From the NCBI RefSeq assembly GCF_000317285.1, contig NZ_AJLN01000120.1:1-64000 (forward strand): a stretch of DNA of 64,000 bases, in the 5' to 3' direction. The translations under genes were made by a program, and so were the position numbers. Position 1 is the stretch's first letter. Each line of letters starts with the position of its first letter. The notes under the pieces were generated by a model. That model was given only the letters and a program-made list of their open reading frames with translations. It was not told the DNA's origin and did not search any database. This DNA comes from Chlorogloeopsis fritschii PCC 6912 (GTDB lineage Bacteria > Cyanobacteriota > Cyanobacteriia > Cyanobacteriales > Nostocaceae). Positions 53,752 through 63,800 of the stretch are shown here, piece after piece.

Positions 53752-54561
53752 ATGAAACAATCACAAAAACAACTTACTCAGTGGTGTGCTTTGAGTTTAG
53801 TTCTGACTCTGTTGGCGCTAACCCAACTAACCCAAGAAGCGATCGCTCAAAATCTGCCACCCAGAAGTATTCGCCTCCTCGCCGATAAAAACACCTCAAC
53901 CCAAGCTCCAACTGTTTCAGCTCGCGAAATATTTCGGGCTGCCTATCTAAATCGCTACACCTGGGATGAGAAATTTCCCGGTTATACGGCTGGAGTAAAA
54001 ATCAAACAAGGCAATGAAGAGCACAACGGTTCCATTCGTGTTAAACCAGACTTAAGTGTGGAAGTGACTGGTATTAATTCTGAACAAGCACGTCAGGCAG
54101 TTGAAGGGCAATTACGTATGGTTGCAATTCACCGTCGTCGGATTCCTTTTGAGGTGGCACACAAAAACCATACTTATGAACTGGGTAAAACAGATAATAC
54201 AGGCGTTGTAGAGATTTTTGAAAAAGGAGAGTCAACAGACGCTCATTACAAGGTGTCTAAAAAACAGATTACTCAAGTTAATCGTACTTTAGGAGATACA
54301 TCCGTTACCGTTAATTTATTGGATTCCTTAGTTACCCCGAAAGGCTATCTGGCAACCCGTTACAGAACTATCTTTCGACAGCCTCAAACTAAAGAAGTGT
54401 TGGGAGAACAAGAATCTGAAGATACCTACCAGCAAATTGGTGATTATTATCTACTAAAGCGTCAGGTGATTCGCGACTTTCAAAAAGGTCAGCAGACTAG
54501 TACTTTGATAGAATTCAATAATATTCAGTTATTACCAAAATCGACAAGTAACACACCATAA
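53752..54561 (+). CDS. DUF3386 exported protein
   Basis: A 269-residue protein with a signal peptide (CALSLVLTLLALTQL, cleavage near AIAQN). The mature part is DUF3386: AREIFRAAYLNRYTWDEKFPG, then YTAGVKIKQGNEEHNG, VEVTGINSEQARQAVEGQL and a beta-rich C-terminus (GYLATRYRTIFRQPQTKEVL). The family is widespread in cyanobacteria and unstudied. GAGAG precedes the ATG. It is divergent from the giant kinase gene; the 265-bp gap between them must hold both promoters, but no element stands out. Confidence 0.8.
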   Translation: MKQSQKQLTQWCALSLVLTLLALTQLTQEAIAQNLPPRSIRLLADKNTSTQAPTVSAREIFRAAYLNRYTWDEKFPGYTAGVKIKQGNEEHNGSIRVKPDLSVEVTGINSEQARQAVEGQLRMVAIHRRRIPFEVAHKNHTYELGKTDNTGVVEIFEKGESTDAHYKVSKKQITQVNRTLGDTSVTVNLLDSLVTPKGYLATRYRTIFRQPQTKEVLGEQESEDTYQQIGDYYLLKRQVIRDFQKGQQTSTLIEFNNIQLLPKSTSNTP

Positions 54562-54725
54562 TACTCAACAAAAGAAGTTTGATTGTAGCGATCGCCGCTC
54601 TGTTTCCAACACTATAAGTTCAATTCTTTTGGTGCTTAGATTGCAACAATAGCATCGTCAAATCTACCTCTAGCTAGAGACGCAACTCTCCTGCAATACG
54701 AGATGGTTACCGACAGGAGGGTAAT

Positions 54726-56009
54726 ATGCGGCAATTAATTATTCAAGTTCCCCAAGGAGAAGGAAAAAAAGTTCTTGATATTGCTAAGTCTCTCAACGGG
54801 GCAAATCTGGCTAAATTTGAGGCAACAAACAACGATGAACCAATTGACGTAGTGCTGGCTTACGTTTCCAATCGCCAAGTAGAAAAGCTGGTGGCAAAAC
54901 TAGAAGAACTACCGCAAGTAAACTTCACGTTGTTACCTACTGGCGTTATGCCTCTGCACCCTCCAGCCTCAGAAGCTCCGCAGCAAGTCACAAATGTAGA
55001 AGAGCGCAGCCCAATTGAGATATTTCTAAGTGGTTTGCAGAGTGTTGGCTCTTGGCGGGGCTTTCTCGGATATGCAGCAATGGCGGGTTTTGTCGTCTGG
55101 ATTGGTTTGTACACTGATACCATTTACCTACTAACGGCAGCAATGCTAATTGCCCCATTTGCAGGCCCGGCAATGAATTTGGCAATTGCGACAGCTAGAG
55201 GCGATCGCCAACTACTGTGGCGTAGTATTGTGCGTTATTTTGCAGCACTGACAGTGACAATTTTAGTCGCAGGTATCCTCAGCTTAATTTTACAGCAAAA
55301 GATTGCCACTAGCTTAATGATTGAGCGCAGTCAAATTTCCTCTGTGGCAGTGTTATTACCCCTAGCCGCCGGAGCAGCGGGGGCGCTGAATTTAGTACAA
55401 TCTGAGCGCAGTAGCTTGGTATCTGGTGCAGCTACTGGTATGCTTGTGGCTGCTTCTTTGGCTCCTCCAGCGGGTATTGTCGGTATGGGTAGTGCGATCG
55501 GTCGATGGGATTTAGTAATTAGTGGTTTATTCCTGCTGCTGCTGCAACTGGTAGGAATTAATTTGACAGCTGGATTGTTGTTTCGGTTTTTTGGCTTGTC
55601 TGCACGGGGAGTACGCTATACACGCGGCAAAGGCTGGTTGTTTCCTGTCACATTAGGATTGACTTTGTTAGGGTTAGCACTCTTGCTAACTTGGCAATTT
55701 AACAGTCCTCCAGATTTACAGCGCTCTACCCTTGCTCAACGAGCTGATGCCCAAATTCAAGAGGTAGTCAGTCAAAACCCTTTAGTTAATTTGGTTGAGA
55801 CAAATGCTCGCTTTACCCGTTCTCAAATCCCAGGGCAAAATACTTTACTGACTACAGTTTACGTCCAACGTCGCCAGGGTGTGAGTATCTCTGCTGAGGA
55901 AATTCGCTCTCGCCTTACCCAGGCTATTCAAAACCGTCTCCAGCAACAAAACTTTGATGTTATACCTCTGGTAGATGCGATCGTACTTGAGCCGCCCGCA
56001 AGCAAGTAA
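54726..56009 (+). CDS. DUF389 (TIGR00341-type) membrane protein
   Basis: A 427-residue protein. A cytoplasmic N-terminal domain (MRQLIIQVPQGEGKKVLDIA...) leads to the DUF389 membrane core: YAAMAGFVVWIGLYTDTIYLLTAAMLIAPFAGPAMNLAIATARGD, the hallmark of the family, and helices with AAGAAGALNLVQSERSS and ASLAPPAGIVGMGSAIG. The C-terminal ~90 residues are soluble. The function of the family is unknown. GACAGGAGGG gives a strong ribosome site. The ion-channel gene follows after 2 bp. Confidence 0.85.
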   Translation: MRQLIIQVPQGEGKKVLDIAKSLNGANLAKFEATNNDEPIDVVLAYVSNRQVEKLVAKLEELPQVNFTLLPTGVMPLHPPASEAPQQVTNVEERSPIEIFLSGLQSVGSWRGFLGYAAMAGFVVWIGLYTDTIYLLTAAMLIAPFAGPAMNLAIATARGDRQLLWRSIVRYFAALTVTILVAGILSLILQQKIATSLMIERSQISSVAVLLPLAAGAAGALNLVQSERSSLVSGAATGMLVAASLAPPAGIVGMGSAIGRWDLVISGLFLLLLQLVGINLTAGLLFRFFGLSARGVRYTRGKGWLFPVTLGLTLLGLALLLTWQFNSPPDLQRSTLAQRADAQIQEVVSQNPLVNLVETNARFTRSQIPGQNTLLTTVYVQRRQGVSISAEEIRSRLTQAIQNRLQQQNFDVIPLVDAIVLEPPASK

Positions 56010-56011
56010 CT

Positions 56012-56827
56012 ATGAGTAGCCTCATTCCATCTCACAAACAAGCTTTAGAAAAAGAGCGTCATGAAATCCTCCAGCAACTAGAAGAATGGCTGGAAATTCC
56101 AATGTTAGTGCTTGCCTTTGTATGGCTGGCACTATTTGTGATGGAGTTAATCTGGGGACTAAATCCTTTACTGGAAGTGTTTAGCAACACGATTTGGATA
56201 ATTTTTATTCTTGATTTTTTGTTGGAACTAACATTATCACCCCGCAAGCTTTCTTATCTCAAACGTAATTGGATAACTGTTGTTTCTTTGTTTCTACCTG
56301 CTTTACGTATTTTCCGTATAGTTAAGGTGCTGCGGACGCTACAAACAGTCAGAGCAGTGCAAGGATTGCGATTGCTGCGGGTAATGACAAGTACCAATAG
56401 AGGGATGCGGGCACTAAGTGCTAGTTTTAACCGTCGCGGGTTTGGCTATGTGGTAGTTTTAACGATCATTGTGACGCTAGTTGGATCTGCGGGGATGTAT
56501 GCATTTGAAAATCAGCTGCCCGATGGTTCTGGCTTGAATAATTACGGCACCGCTCTGTGGTGGACGGCGATGCTGATGACAACCATGGGTTCGGAATACT
56601 GGCCGAAAACACCAGAAGGTAGGGTGTTGTGCTTTCTTCTGTCCTTGTATGCCTTTGCTGTCTTTGGCTATGTAACAGCAACTTTAGCCACGTTTTTTAT
56701 TGGTCGGGATGCAGACGATGACGAAGCGGAGGTAGCAGGGGCAAAATCTATTACAGCGCTTCATGATGAAATTGCCGCCTTACGGACAGAGATTCAGCAA
56801 TTGTTAGAGCGGGATGGTAAAAATTAA
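56012..56827 (+). CDS. Voltage-gated-type ion channel with non-canonical filter
   Basis: A 271-residue six-helix channel protein. S1-S3 are visible (IPMLVLAFVWLALFVMELIW; IIFILDFLLELTL), S4 is a basic ladder (LRIFRIVKVLRTLQTVRAVQGLRLLRV), and the pore helix leads to MTTMGSEYWPKTPEGR. Standard K+ channels have TVGYGD at this place, so selectivity may differ. An acidic linker and a C-terminal coiled coil (HDEIAALRTEIQQLLER) probably assemble the tetramer. It lies 2 bp after the DUF389 gene, suggesting an operon. Confidence 0.82.
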   Translation: MSSLIPSHKQALEKERHEILQQLEEWLEIPMLVLAFVWLALFVMELIWGLNPLLEVFSNTIWIIFILDFLLELTLSPRKLSYLKRNWITVVSLFLPALRIFRIVKVLRTLQTVRAVQGLRLLRVMTSTNRGMRALSASFNRRGFGYVVVLTIIVTLVGSAGMYAFENQLPDGSGLNNYGTALWWTAMLMTTMGSEYWPKTPEGRVLCFLLSLYAFAVFGYVTATLATFFIGRDADDDEAEVAGAKSITALHDEIAALRTEIQQLLERDGKN

Positions 56828-56886
56828 CACGGGGCACTCACCCAACCGAGAACGAGCAGTAAGTACATTTTGAACTGATTAACTCA

Positions 56887-58401
56887 TCAGGCTGTTACCA
56901 AACTTTCTAGGGGGTGTGCAGTCAAACCCACAGGTTGCACGTCAAACACGTGGTAGCCCCATGGCAGCAGATCAAAATAGAGACCAGAAACTAGGCTGTC
57001 GCCAGGGCGCTCATAAACAATGGGATTCATCAAATCCTTGAGTTGATAGAGTTTGCCTGCTAAATCGTCGTCAAGCAGGGTAACATAACACTGGCTCTGA
57101 TAGGGTGCGTAATTCACAATTACCAGCAACCGTTGTCCTTCGGAATCTTCCCAAGTAAAACTGATAAAGTTATTCCATGTCCAGTTACCATCCCAGGCGG
57201 GGGTGCAGTGAAGTAATCGCCAAGAGCCTACTCGTAAAATTGGCAGCCGCAGACAGGCCAGCAGTTTGCGGTAGAAGGTGTGCAATTCTTCGTCCATGAG
57301 TTCGTCAGGTCCTCGTTGGAGATGTACAGAAATCTTGCATTTGAAGCCGTCTAGTTGTCCCTGGTGCAGGAAGCGCAAACCTGGGCTGAGAAAGGTAAGG
57401 ATGGCAGCAGCGCGATGCACATCGGGTGGAAAGGTGTTGGCAGCACGAGGTTCATCGTGATTTTCCAAGAATCGAGCTGACTTGTTTTGATAGTCTGAGT
57501 CTGCCCAAAAATGTTCGCGCACGGGTTGGGCGTGTTGTTCGCGCAGGCGATCGTAGAGGCGTTTGTCGTAGGTGTAGTCAAAACCTTGTTGTTGCAGAGT
57601 CCATTCCAAATCCCAATATACTTCAGCCATGAAGACGAAGCCGAGATGATACTGCCGTACTTTGGGGATGGCAATTTGCCAAAAGGGTTCTGCTGGAATG
57701 CCCCAGGTGCGCTGGAATATCTCTGGCAAAATCAGCATCGCCATATCACATCGCACGCCATCACACAACTGAGCAATTGTCAACAATTCGCCTAGCATTG
57801 CTGCTTGTAGCAAAGGGTTGCCATAGTTGAGTTGGAGTGTATCAGGCCAACCTGCAAAGTACGGATCGCGTCCGTAGGCAAAGATGGCTTCACCAGAGGA
57901 CAGGGGCACCCGGCAATAGTTTTGAGGTTCTTGTGCCAGCAACGCTTCGGTTCCCTGGACAAAAAAATCGGGGTGAGTCTGCACCCAGGTATGATCGGGA
58001 GCCATGTGGTTGGGAACGAAATCCAACATCAGTTTGAGTCCGCGCTGGTGGAGGCGATCACGCAGTCGCTCCATCGCGGTGTTGCCACCCATGCGATCGC
58101 TGACAGTGTAATTTTTAATGGCGAAACAGGAGCCGCACACATCGTCATCGCACAAGTCAATTAACAATTTTCGATGTTCCTCTAGCCACTCTGGATTCGA
58201 TAGAGAAATACTTCGCCCCGCATCCCCTATTTGCCAAACCCCCAGGAAATAAACCCAATCAAATCCCAAACTGGCGATTTCATCTAGGGTTGTGTCGGGA
58301 ATATCATCCAGAGTTGCCGGACGGTGCAATTGTTTAGACAACAATTGTATCCAAACACGGGTATTGACCTGGTATAACACGGGATAGTTTGGTGTTAGCA
58401 T
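56887..58401 (-). CDS. GH13 alpha-amylase family protein
   Basis: A 504-residue GH13 enzyme. The (beta/alpha)8 catalytic residues are visible: DFVPNHMAPDH, nucleophile Asp in GVRCDMAMLIL, acid/base Glu in FMAEVYWDLE, and LENHDEPRAA. The N-terminus begins with PVLYQVNTRVWIQLLS. A C-terminal beta domain follows (~430-504). It hydrolyses or rearranges alpha-glucans, with a short form common in cyanobacterial glycogen or glucosyl-lipid metabolism. It lies 125 bp downstream of the GH63 gene in the same direction. Confidence 0.86.
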   Translation of the reverse strand: MLTPNYPVLYQVNTRVWIQLLSKQLHRPATLDDIPDTTLDEIASLGFDWVYFLGVWQIGDAGRSISLSNPEWLEEHRKLLIDLCDDDVCGSCFAIKNYTVSDRMGGNTAMERLRDRLHQRGLKLMLDFVPNHMAPDHTWVQTHPDFFVQGTEALLAQEPQNYCRVPLSSGEAIFAYGRDPYFAGWPDTLQLNYGNPLLQAAMLGELLTIAQLCDGVRCDMAMLILPEIFQRTWGIPAEPFWQIAIPKVRQYHLGFVFMAEVYWDLEWTLQQQGFDYTYDKRLYDRLREQHAQPVREHFWADSDYQNKSARFLENHDEPRAANTFPPDVHRAAAILTFLSPGLRFLHQGQLDGFKCKISVHLQRGPDELMDEELHTFYRKLLACLRLPILRVGSWRLLHCTPAWDGNWTWNNFISFTWEDSEGQRLLVIVNYAPYQSQCYVTLLDDDLAGKLYQLKDLMNPIVYERPGDSLVSGLYFDLLPWGYHVFDVQPVGLTAHPLESLVTA

Positions 58402-58526
58402 GGCTCGGAACCTTCAATTTTGTTATTGACCAAAAATAGGGGGTAGGGTGTGGGGTATAAGAGTTTAGGAGAAAAACCTCTTTCATCTTTGGCGATGAAA
58501 CTTGTTTCATCGGGACTGCATTATAT

Positions 58527-61262
58527 TTAAGCCTGATACCTTGAAAGTTCTCCAGGCGTTGTGATCTCCAACACTTTTTCTTTGGTAAAGTAGCCTAAAG
58601 CGTGTATAATCCGGGCAACGCAGCCTGTCCATCCCGTTTGATGACTGGCACCAATTCCTGCGCCGTTATCTCCGTGGAAATATTCGTAGAACAAAACTAG
58701 ATCGCGCCAGTGGGGATCTGTTTGGAACTTCTCGGTACCGCCATAAACCGGACGGCGATCGGATTTATCCTTGAGAAAAATGCTGACAATTCGCTCGCTG
58801 ATTTGCTGGGCGACATCAAACAGCGATAGGTAGTTACCAGATCCTGTGGGGTATTCAACGGTAAAGGAATCGCCATAGTAGCTATAGAAATGAAACAATG
58901 CTCGCAGCAGCAAGAGATTGACAGGCATCCAGATTGGGCCGCGCCAGTTAGAATTGCCGCCAAACATACCTGAAGTAGAATCACCGGGAACGTATCCTAC
59001 TTTGTACTCCTCTGCCGCGTGATAAAAGCAGTAAGGATGCTCCAAGTGATAGCGGGAAAGAGAACGAATTCCATAATCGCTGAGGAACTCTGATTCATCG
59101 AGCATTCTGGAAAGAACACGGCGCAGTTTGTCTTCGTTTAAGATAGACAGCATCAATCGATTTCGTTCACCAGGCTGACTAGGTAGATGGATATTATGAG
59201 TGAGTTCGGGGTGCTGCATAATGAACTTTTGTGCTTCTGCTCGAAAGCGCGGCAGCTTTGCAAAGGCTTCACTTGGGAAAACGACAACTGCCATCAGCGA
59301 CAATAAGCCTACCAGCGATCGCACTTTGAGGCGAGTAGAGTTGCCATCGGGAAAGCGCAGCACATCGTAGAAAAAGCCGTCTTCTTCGTCCCAGAGTTCA
59401 TCATGATGTTCACCAATCCTATCCATAGCACCAGCGATCCACATGGTGTGTTCCAAAAACTTGATTGCAAAGTCTTCGTAAAGAGGATCGTGGAGTGCCA
59501 GTTCAATCGCGATCTCGAACATTTGCTGACTGAAAAAAACCATCCAAGCAGTGCCGTCTGCTTGATCGAGGTAACCGCCTGTAGGTAATGGTGAACTGCG
59601 ATCAAACACTCCAATGTTGTCTAGTCCCAGGAATCCACCTTGAAACAAGTTGTCACCGCCCTCGTCTTTGCGGTTTACCCACCAGGTAAAGTTAATTAGT
59701 AATTTGGAAAAGGCGTATTTGAGAAATTCGATATCCCCCACCCCATTGTTCCGTTCGCGATCGCGAATATAAATTTCCCACGTTGCCCAGGCGTGTACTG
59801 GCGGATTCACATCGCTAAAGTTCCACTCATAGGCAGGAATTTGACCGTTGGGGTGCAAGTAATCTTCCAGCAGCATCAGCATCAGTTGATTTTTGGCAAA
59901 GTCCGGATCGATCAAGCTGATAGGAATGACGTGGAATGCCAGATCCCAAGCAGCATACCAGGGATATTCCCACTTGTCCGGCATGGAAACAATATCGTCG
60001 TTATGCATATGGAACCACTCGCTGTTCCGCACGTGCTTCCGGTTGGCTGCCAGCGTCCAAGGGGTAACATTGCGTTCCCTCAGCCATTTATCCAGATCGT
60101 AGTAGAAGTATTGTTTCGTCCACATCATTCCAGCCAGTGCTTGCCGCATGACGTTAGTGCGATCGCTATCTGCTAAAACCGATACTGGAGTCACACTCTC
60201 ATAGAACTCATCTGCTTCCTTGTGACGAGTCACAAATGTTTGCTCGAAGTAGGAACCAAACGGCTCCCCAACCCGATCTGGAGCGTGTTTTGAGAGGCGC
60301 AAGCGGATGACCTTTGTCTGTTGTGCCCCAATATTCATTTCGTAATGGGGTGAAACTTTTGTGCCAACCTTGTGGGGATTAACTGCATCCTGCTGTCCAT
60401 ACACAATGTAATTGTTGATACCATCTTTCGCATAGAGGCTAGTATTGGGCATACCGAATAGCCGCTGATTGTTCGTTTCATTCTCCGTAAACAGCAGCGG
60501 AGCCGCGCCCTCGCAGTAAAAGTAATAATCGCTAATATATTGATTCAGCAAGGTATCGGTAATGTGAGCGTGCACCACACTGTTAACCGTGCCCTCAACC
60601 TTAGTTAGTACAGGCTTGGCTCCACCGCCTGCCCAAGACCAAGTGTTACGGAACCACAAAGTCGGTAGCAAATGAATGGGAGCCGCTTCAGATCCCCGGT
60701 TGGCAATGCTGATTTTAATCAAAATATCTTCGGCATCTGCTTTGGCGTATTCCACAAACACATCAAAGTAGCGATCGTCGTCAAAGATACCTGTATCTAG
60801 CAGTTCGTATTCTAGTTCGTAACGGTTGCGACGGCGATTGGTGCTAATTAAATCATTGTAAGGAAACTCTGCTTGGGGGTATTTGTAGAGATACTTCATG
60901 TAAGAATGGGTGGGCGTGCTATCGATGTAAAAGTAGTACTCTTTGACATCTTCGCCGTGGTTACCTTCGCCGTTAGTCAACCCAAACAACCGCTCTTTGA
61001 GGATAGGATCATTGCCGTTCCATAGCGCCAACGCAAAGCAGAGCAGGTTATGGTTGTCGGTGATCCCACCCAATCCGTCTTCGCCCCAGCGATACGCGCG
61101 CGATCGCGCATGATCGTGAGGGAAATAATTCCAGGCATTCCCATCAGAACTGTAATCTTCACGCACAGTACCCCACTGGCGTTCGCTCAGATATGGCCCC
61201 CATTTGTACCAATCGACTTTGCCAGTACGGTTTTCTTCAAGCCGCTGCTGTTCTGCGTTCAT
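58527..61262 (-). CDS. GH63-type glucosidase family protein
   Basis: ATG 61262 (MNAEQQRLEENRTGKVDW) is chosen because GGGAGGT stands just upstream, although the frame is open 42 bp more. The 911-residue protein resembles GH63/MGH-type hydrolases: YLSERQWGTVREDYSSDG, WNYFPHDHARSRAYRWGEDG, EYPWYAAWDLAFHVIPI, GFLGLDNIGVFDRS and FGGNSNWRGPIWMPVNLLL. Bacterial relatives include mannosyl- or glucosylglycerate hydrolases. Those compatible solutes or glucosylglycerol-like glycosides are plausible substrates. It precedes the GH13 gene and likely shares a transcript. Confidence 0.88.
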   Translation of the reverse strand: MNAEQQRLEENRTGKVDWYKWGPYLSERQWGTVREDYSSDGNAWNYFPHDHARSRAYRWGEDGLGGITDNHNLLCFALALWNGNDPILKERLFGLTNGEGNHGEDVKEYYFYIDSTPTHSYMKYLYKYPQAEFPYNDLISTNRRRNRYELEYELLDTGIFDDDRYFDVFVEYAKADAEDILIKISIANRGSEAAPIHLLPTLWFRNTWSWAGGGAKPVLTKVEGTVNSVVHAHITDTLLNQYISDYYFYCEGAAPLLFTENETNNQRLFGMPNTSLYAKDGINNYIVYGQQDAVNPHKVGTKVSPHYEMNIGAQQTKVIRLRLSKHAPDRVGEPFGSYFEQTFVTRHKEADEFYESVTPVSVLADSDRTNVMRQALAGMMWTKQYFYYDLDKWLRERNVTPWTLAANRKHVRNSEWFHMHNDDIVSMPDKWEYPWYAAWDLAFHVIPISLIDPDFAKNQLMLMLLEDYLHPNGQIPAYEWNFSDVNPPVHAWATWEIYIRDRERNNGVGDIEFLKYAFSKLLINFTWWVNRKDEGGDNLFQGGFLGLDNIGVFDRSSPLPTGGYLDQADGTAWMVFFSQQMFEIAIELALHDPLYEDFAIKFLEHTMWIAGAMDRIGEHHDELWDEEDGFFYDVLRFPDGNSTRLKVRSLVGLLSLMAVVVFPSEAFAKLPRFRAEAQKFIMQHPELTHNIHLPSQPGERNRLMLSILNEDKLRRVLSRMLDESEFLSDYGIRSLSRYHLEHPYCFYHAAEEYKVGYVPGDSTSGMFGGNSNWRGPIWMPVNLLLLRALFHFYSYYGDSFTVEYPTGSGNYLSLFDVAQQISERIVSIFLKDKSDRRPVYGGTEKFQTDPHWRDLVLFYEYFHGDNGAGIGASHQTGWTGCVARIIHALGYFTKEKVLEITTPGELSRYQA

Positions 61263-61489
61263 AGCTACCTCCCGCCATCTAAGTATTTGATTTTCAGAAT
61301 TCAATCTATGCCCTCACGAGTAAATGACCCACAACGAAGGGATGAAAATATTTCTTTCTCCTAACCCCGTTCCTTATTTTCAAGTTAGACACCCATGTGG
61401 TTTGATTACACAAAGAATCGGTGAAAATCTCTTTTCCCTAGTCCCTAGCCTCTAGCTCCTAGCCCCAATTTTCAAAACAGGCGAAACTA

Positions 61490-62041
61490 TCAAATTCTGG
61501 AGAGACGGTGACTAATTGCCCAAGGAATCGCAATCATCCAAGCACCCGAAAAGAGAAAACTAACTCCCGTGAATACACCCAGTAACCAAACAGCATTGAA
61601 AGGCCACTGATACAAAATCAAAATCCCCAAAATAATCGCGATGATACCACTGAACAACATCCAACCCCAGTTTGGTTCTGGACGTGCTTGGAATGCGGCA
61701 ATCACCTCAAAGATACCTTGAGCTAAAATAACCCATCCAAAAGCGATGGTAAGGCTAAGAGTAGCCCCTAAGACGTTACTCAGTAACAAAATCCCGGTAA
61801 TAATGTAGAGGATTCCGATGAGTAGCTTTGCCCAGAAACCCCGTTGTCGACGCGATTGAACAGCATGAATCGTTCGGATGATACCCGCAAACAGAAAAAC
61901 CCAAGAAAGGACGCGCGCAACAGCGATCGTGGCAATGAACGGTTCGACGATCGCAGCAATACCCAGTAAAATCATGAAAATTCCTAGCGCAATAAACCAA
62001 CCTGAATTTTGTCTGACTTCATCAATTATTTCTGTTTTCAT
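61490..62041 (-). CDS. HdeD-like (DUF308) membrane protein
   Basis: A 183-residue protein with six hydrophobic helices arranged as three HdeD-like pairs: GWFIALGIFMILLGIAAIVEPF, LIGILYIITGILLLSN, and WMLFSGIIAIILGILILYQWP. HdeD proteins are linked to acid or stress resistance in other bacteria; the mechanism is unknown. AGTTT-type spacing shows no strong ribosome site, but the start is the usual family start (MKTEIIDEVRQNSG). It is not tightly linked to its neighbours. Confidence 0.85.
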   Translation of the reverse strand: MKTEIIDEVRQNSGWFIALGIFMILLGIAAIVEPFIATIAVARVLSWVFLFAGIIRTIHAVQSRRQRGFWAKLLIGILYIITGILLLSNVLGATLSLTIAFGWVILAQGIFEVIAAFQARPEPNWGWMLFSGIIAIILGILILYQWPFNAVWLLGVFTGVSFLFSGAWMIAIPWAISHRLSRI

Positions 62042-62150
62042 AACAGTTTCTCCAACAATATTGATTCTTTTAGCTTGTAGAAATTAGCATTCTGTGTGAG
62101 ATGAATGGCTTAATGAATGCACCTATGCTGACCATACTTCTCGAAAGTTT

Positions 62151-62340
62151 CTATAAATAAGGTTTGTCCAGTGATGTAGGTAACTTCATCTGAAGCCAGA
62201 AAATCAGCCTTCATTTCATCAGGAGTTCCTGCCCACTTCATCGGAATGTGACTTGCAGCGATCGCTTTTTTTCTACATCGGCTGTCCAGCTTTCATTGAT
62301 GGGTGTGATGATGGCACCGGGCGCGATCGCACTGAAAATC
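62151..62340 (-). pseudogene. Short-chain dehydrogenase remnant (glucose 1-dehydrogenase-like)
   Basis: The minus strand holds the C-terminal third of an SDR in two frames: IFSAIAPGAIITPINESWTAD, then, after a frameshift, SHIPMKWAGTPDEMKADFLA followed by SDEVTYITGQTLFI. Intact relatives have several more residues between PDEM and FLASDE. The N-terminal Rossmann part is missing, so the gene is dead. The rest of 62042-62750 shows only A/T-rich sequence. Confidence 0.8.
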
Positions 62341-62750
62341 CTACCGAAGATGATATGTGCAGAAAAATTTTGTTCTATTAATTTTTTTGGTGAATGGGTT
62401 AATAGTACAGCAAAGAAATAAGAATTTGATAAGTAATAAATAAGACTCTTTAAACCAATTGTGTTGTAAAAAAATATGCAGTTCACCACAACTATAGGAT
62501 GCACATACAACCGATTTTTGTTGAAGATGGGCCGATTCCCAGTCATCCTCATCAATTTCCCATAATAGAGATTCGGTGTCAGGCACTAATAATATGGATA
62601 TACAGACACCTGTTACTGATACACTGATATTCTCCAAAACTTAAATACTGAAACTGTGCTTCTAAGTTAGAAAATTCCGGCTCTTTTTATCAACAGCTAG
62701 TTTCCAAACTCGGTAAGGCTGTTGGTATGCTCACAAGGGGGTGAATTAAT

Positions 62751-63800
62751 GTGGGAAGATTTACTTGGTTCATGACTAAATTACGGCAAAAAGTTCGAGA
62801 TTTGCTGGATGTAGTCTGGTTTCGTGTGTTAATGTCCATCCTGATTGCTTATTTGTTAATGCTGACATTCAGTCACATAGAACAGTGGAATAAGCAACAG
62901 CCTGTTTGTCAATCTGAATATTCATTCTTACAGTGTTTTTACAAACAAGCATTATCAGTAATTGCACTAGATAAAATTGAAGCTTTTAGTATCTTAGCAG
63001 CAGCCAGCTTATATTTATTGGAAAGTAGGGAGCGCAGACGCAACACAATTTATCAAGCATGGCAAGTAATTGATAACGCGGCTGCGGCAAATGTATCAAC
63101 TAGCTACGCCAGAATCAAAGCATTGGAAGATTTAACTCAGTATGGTGTGTCTTTAAAAGCTTTAGATTTACCTGGTGCTGACTTACATGAAATTGACTTA
63201 GCTGGTGCGGATCTTAGTGTTGCTAATCTCAGTAACGCCAATCTCATCTATGCTAACCTCAAGCAAGCAAATCTCACTGATGCCCAATTAGAAGGTGCTA
63301 ACTTAACTCGTGCCAAACTTAAAGAAGCTAATCTCAAATTTGCTAACCTCAACAGTGCCCAATTAGAAGGTGCTAACTTAACTCGTGCCAATTTAAGTAA
63401 TACAGATCTTGGAGGTGCTAACTTAGTTGGTGCTGATTTACAAGCAGCGGTTTTAGTATTTGCGCTCCTCAACGGTGTGCAGTTAGAAATAGCTAATCTT
63501 ACAGATGCTAAATTACAAGGTGCTCAATTAGAAGGTGCAAACCTCAGTGATGCTCTCTTAGAGGGGGCAGATCTGAAAAATGCATACCTCATCCATGCTA
63601 ATCTCACCCGTGCTAACCTCAAAAACGCCGATTTGCGAGGTACTAAAGACCTCAGTGTTGAGCAAATTCAAGCAGCTAATAACTGGACACAAGCCAAGTA
63701 CGATCACTACTTTTGTATTCAATTAGGTTTACCTGTAGAACCAGAAAAAACACCACAGCAGAATTATATAGATACACCAGACATGAAAAGGCTTTGGTAA
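62751..63800 (+). CDS. Membrane-anchored pentapeptide-repeat protein
   Basis: GTG 62751, preceded by AAGGGGG, gives 349 residues (ATG 62772 is the alternative). Two hydrophobic segments near the N-terminus (VLMSILIAYLLMLTF; AFSILAAASLYLL) anchor it. Residues ~140-310 are about 30 pentapeptide repeats of A(D/N)LxX type (AGADLSVANLSNANLIYANL...), with two nearly identical blocks (QLEGANLTRA at 63292 and 63364). The repeats form a quadrilateral beta helix. Such proteins are numerous in cyanobacteria and mostly of unknown function. A short tail follows. Confidence 0.85.
   Translation: MGRFTWFMTKLRQKVRDLLDVVWFRVLMSILIAYLLMLTFSHIEQWNKQQPVCQSEYSFLQCFYKQALSVIALDKIEAFSILAAASLYLLESRERRRNTIYQAWQVIDNAAAANVSTSYARIKALEDLTQYGVSLKALDLPGADLHEIDLAGADLSVANLSNANLIYANLKQANLTDAQLEGANLTRAKLKEANLKFANLNSAQLEGANLTRANLSNTDLGGANLVGADLQAAVLVFALLNGVQLEIANLTDAKLQGAQLEGANLSDALLEGADLKNAYLIHANLTRANLKNADLRGTKDLSVEQIQAANNWTQAKYDHYFCIQLGLPVEPEKTPQQNYIDTPDMKRLW

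Noticed and set aside
57278..58164. Several open frames on the + strand opposite the GH13 gene
   Set aside because: They mirror the codon pattern of the well-supported GH13 gene and have no family features.
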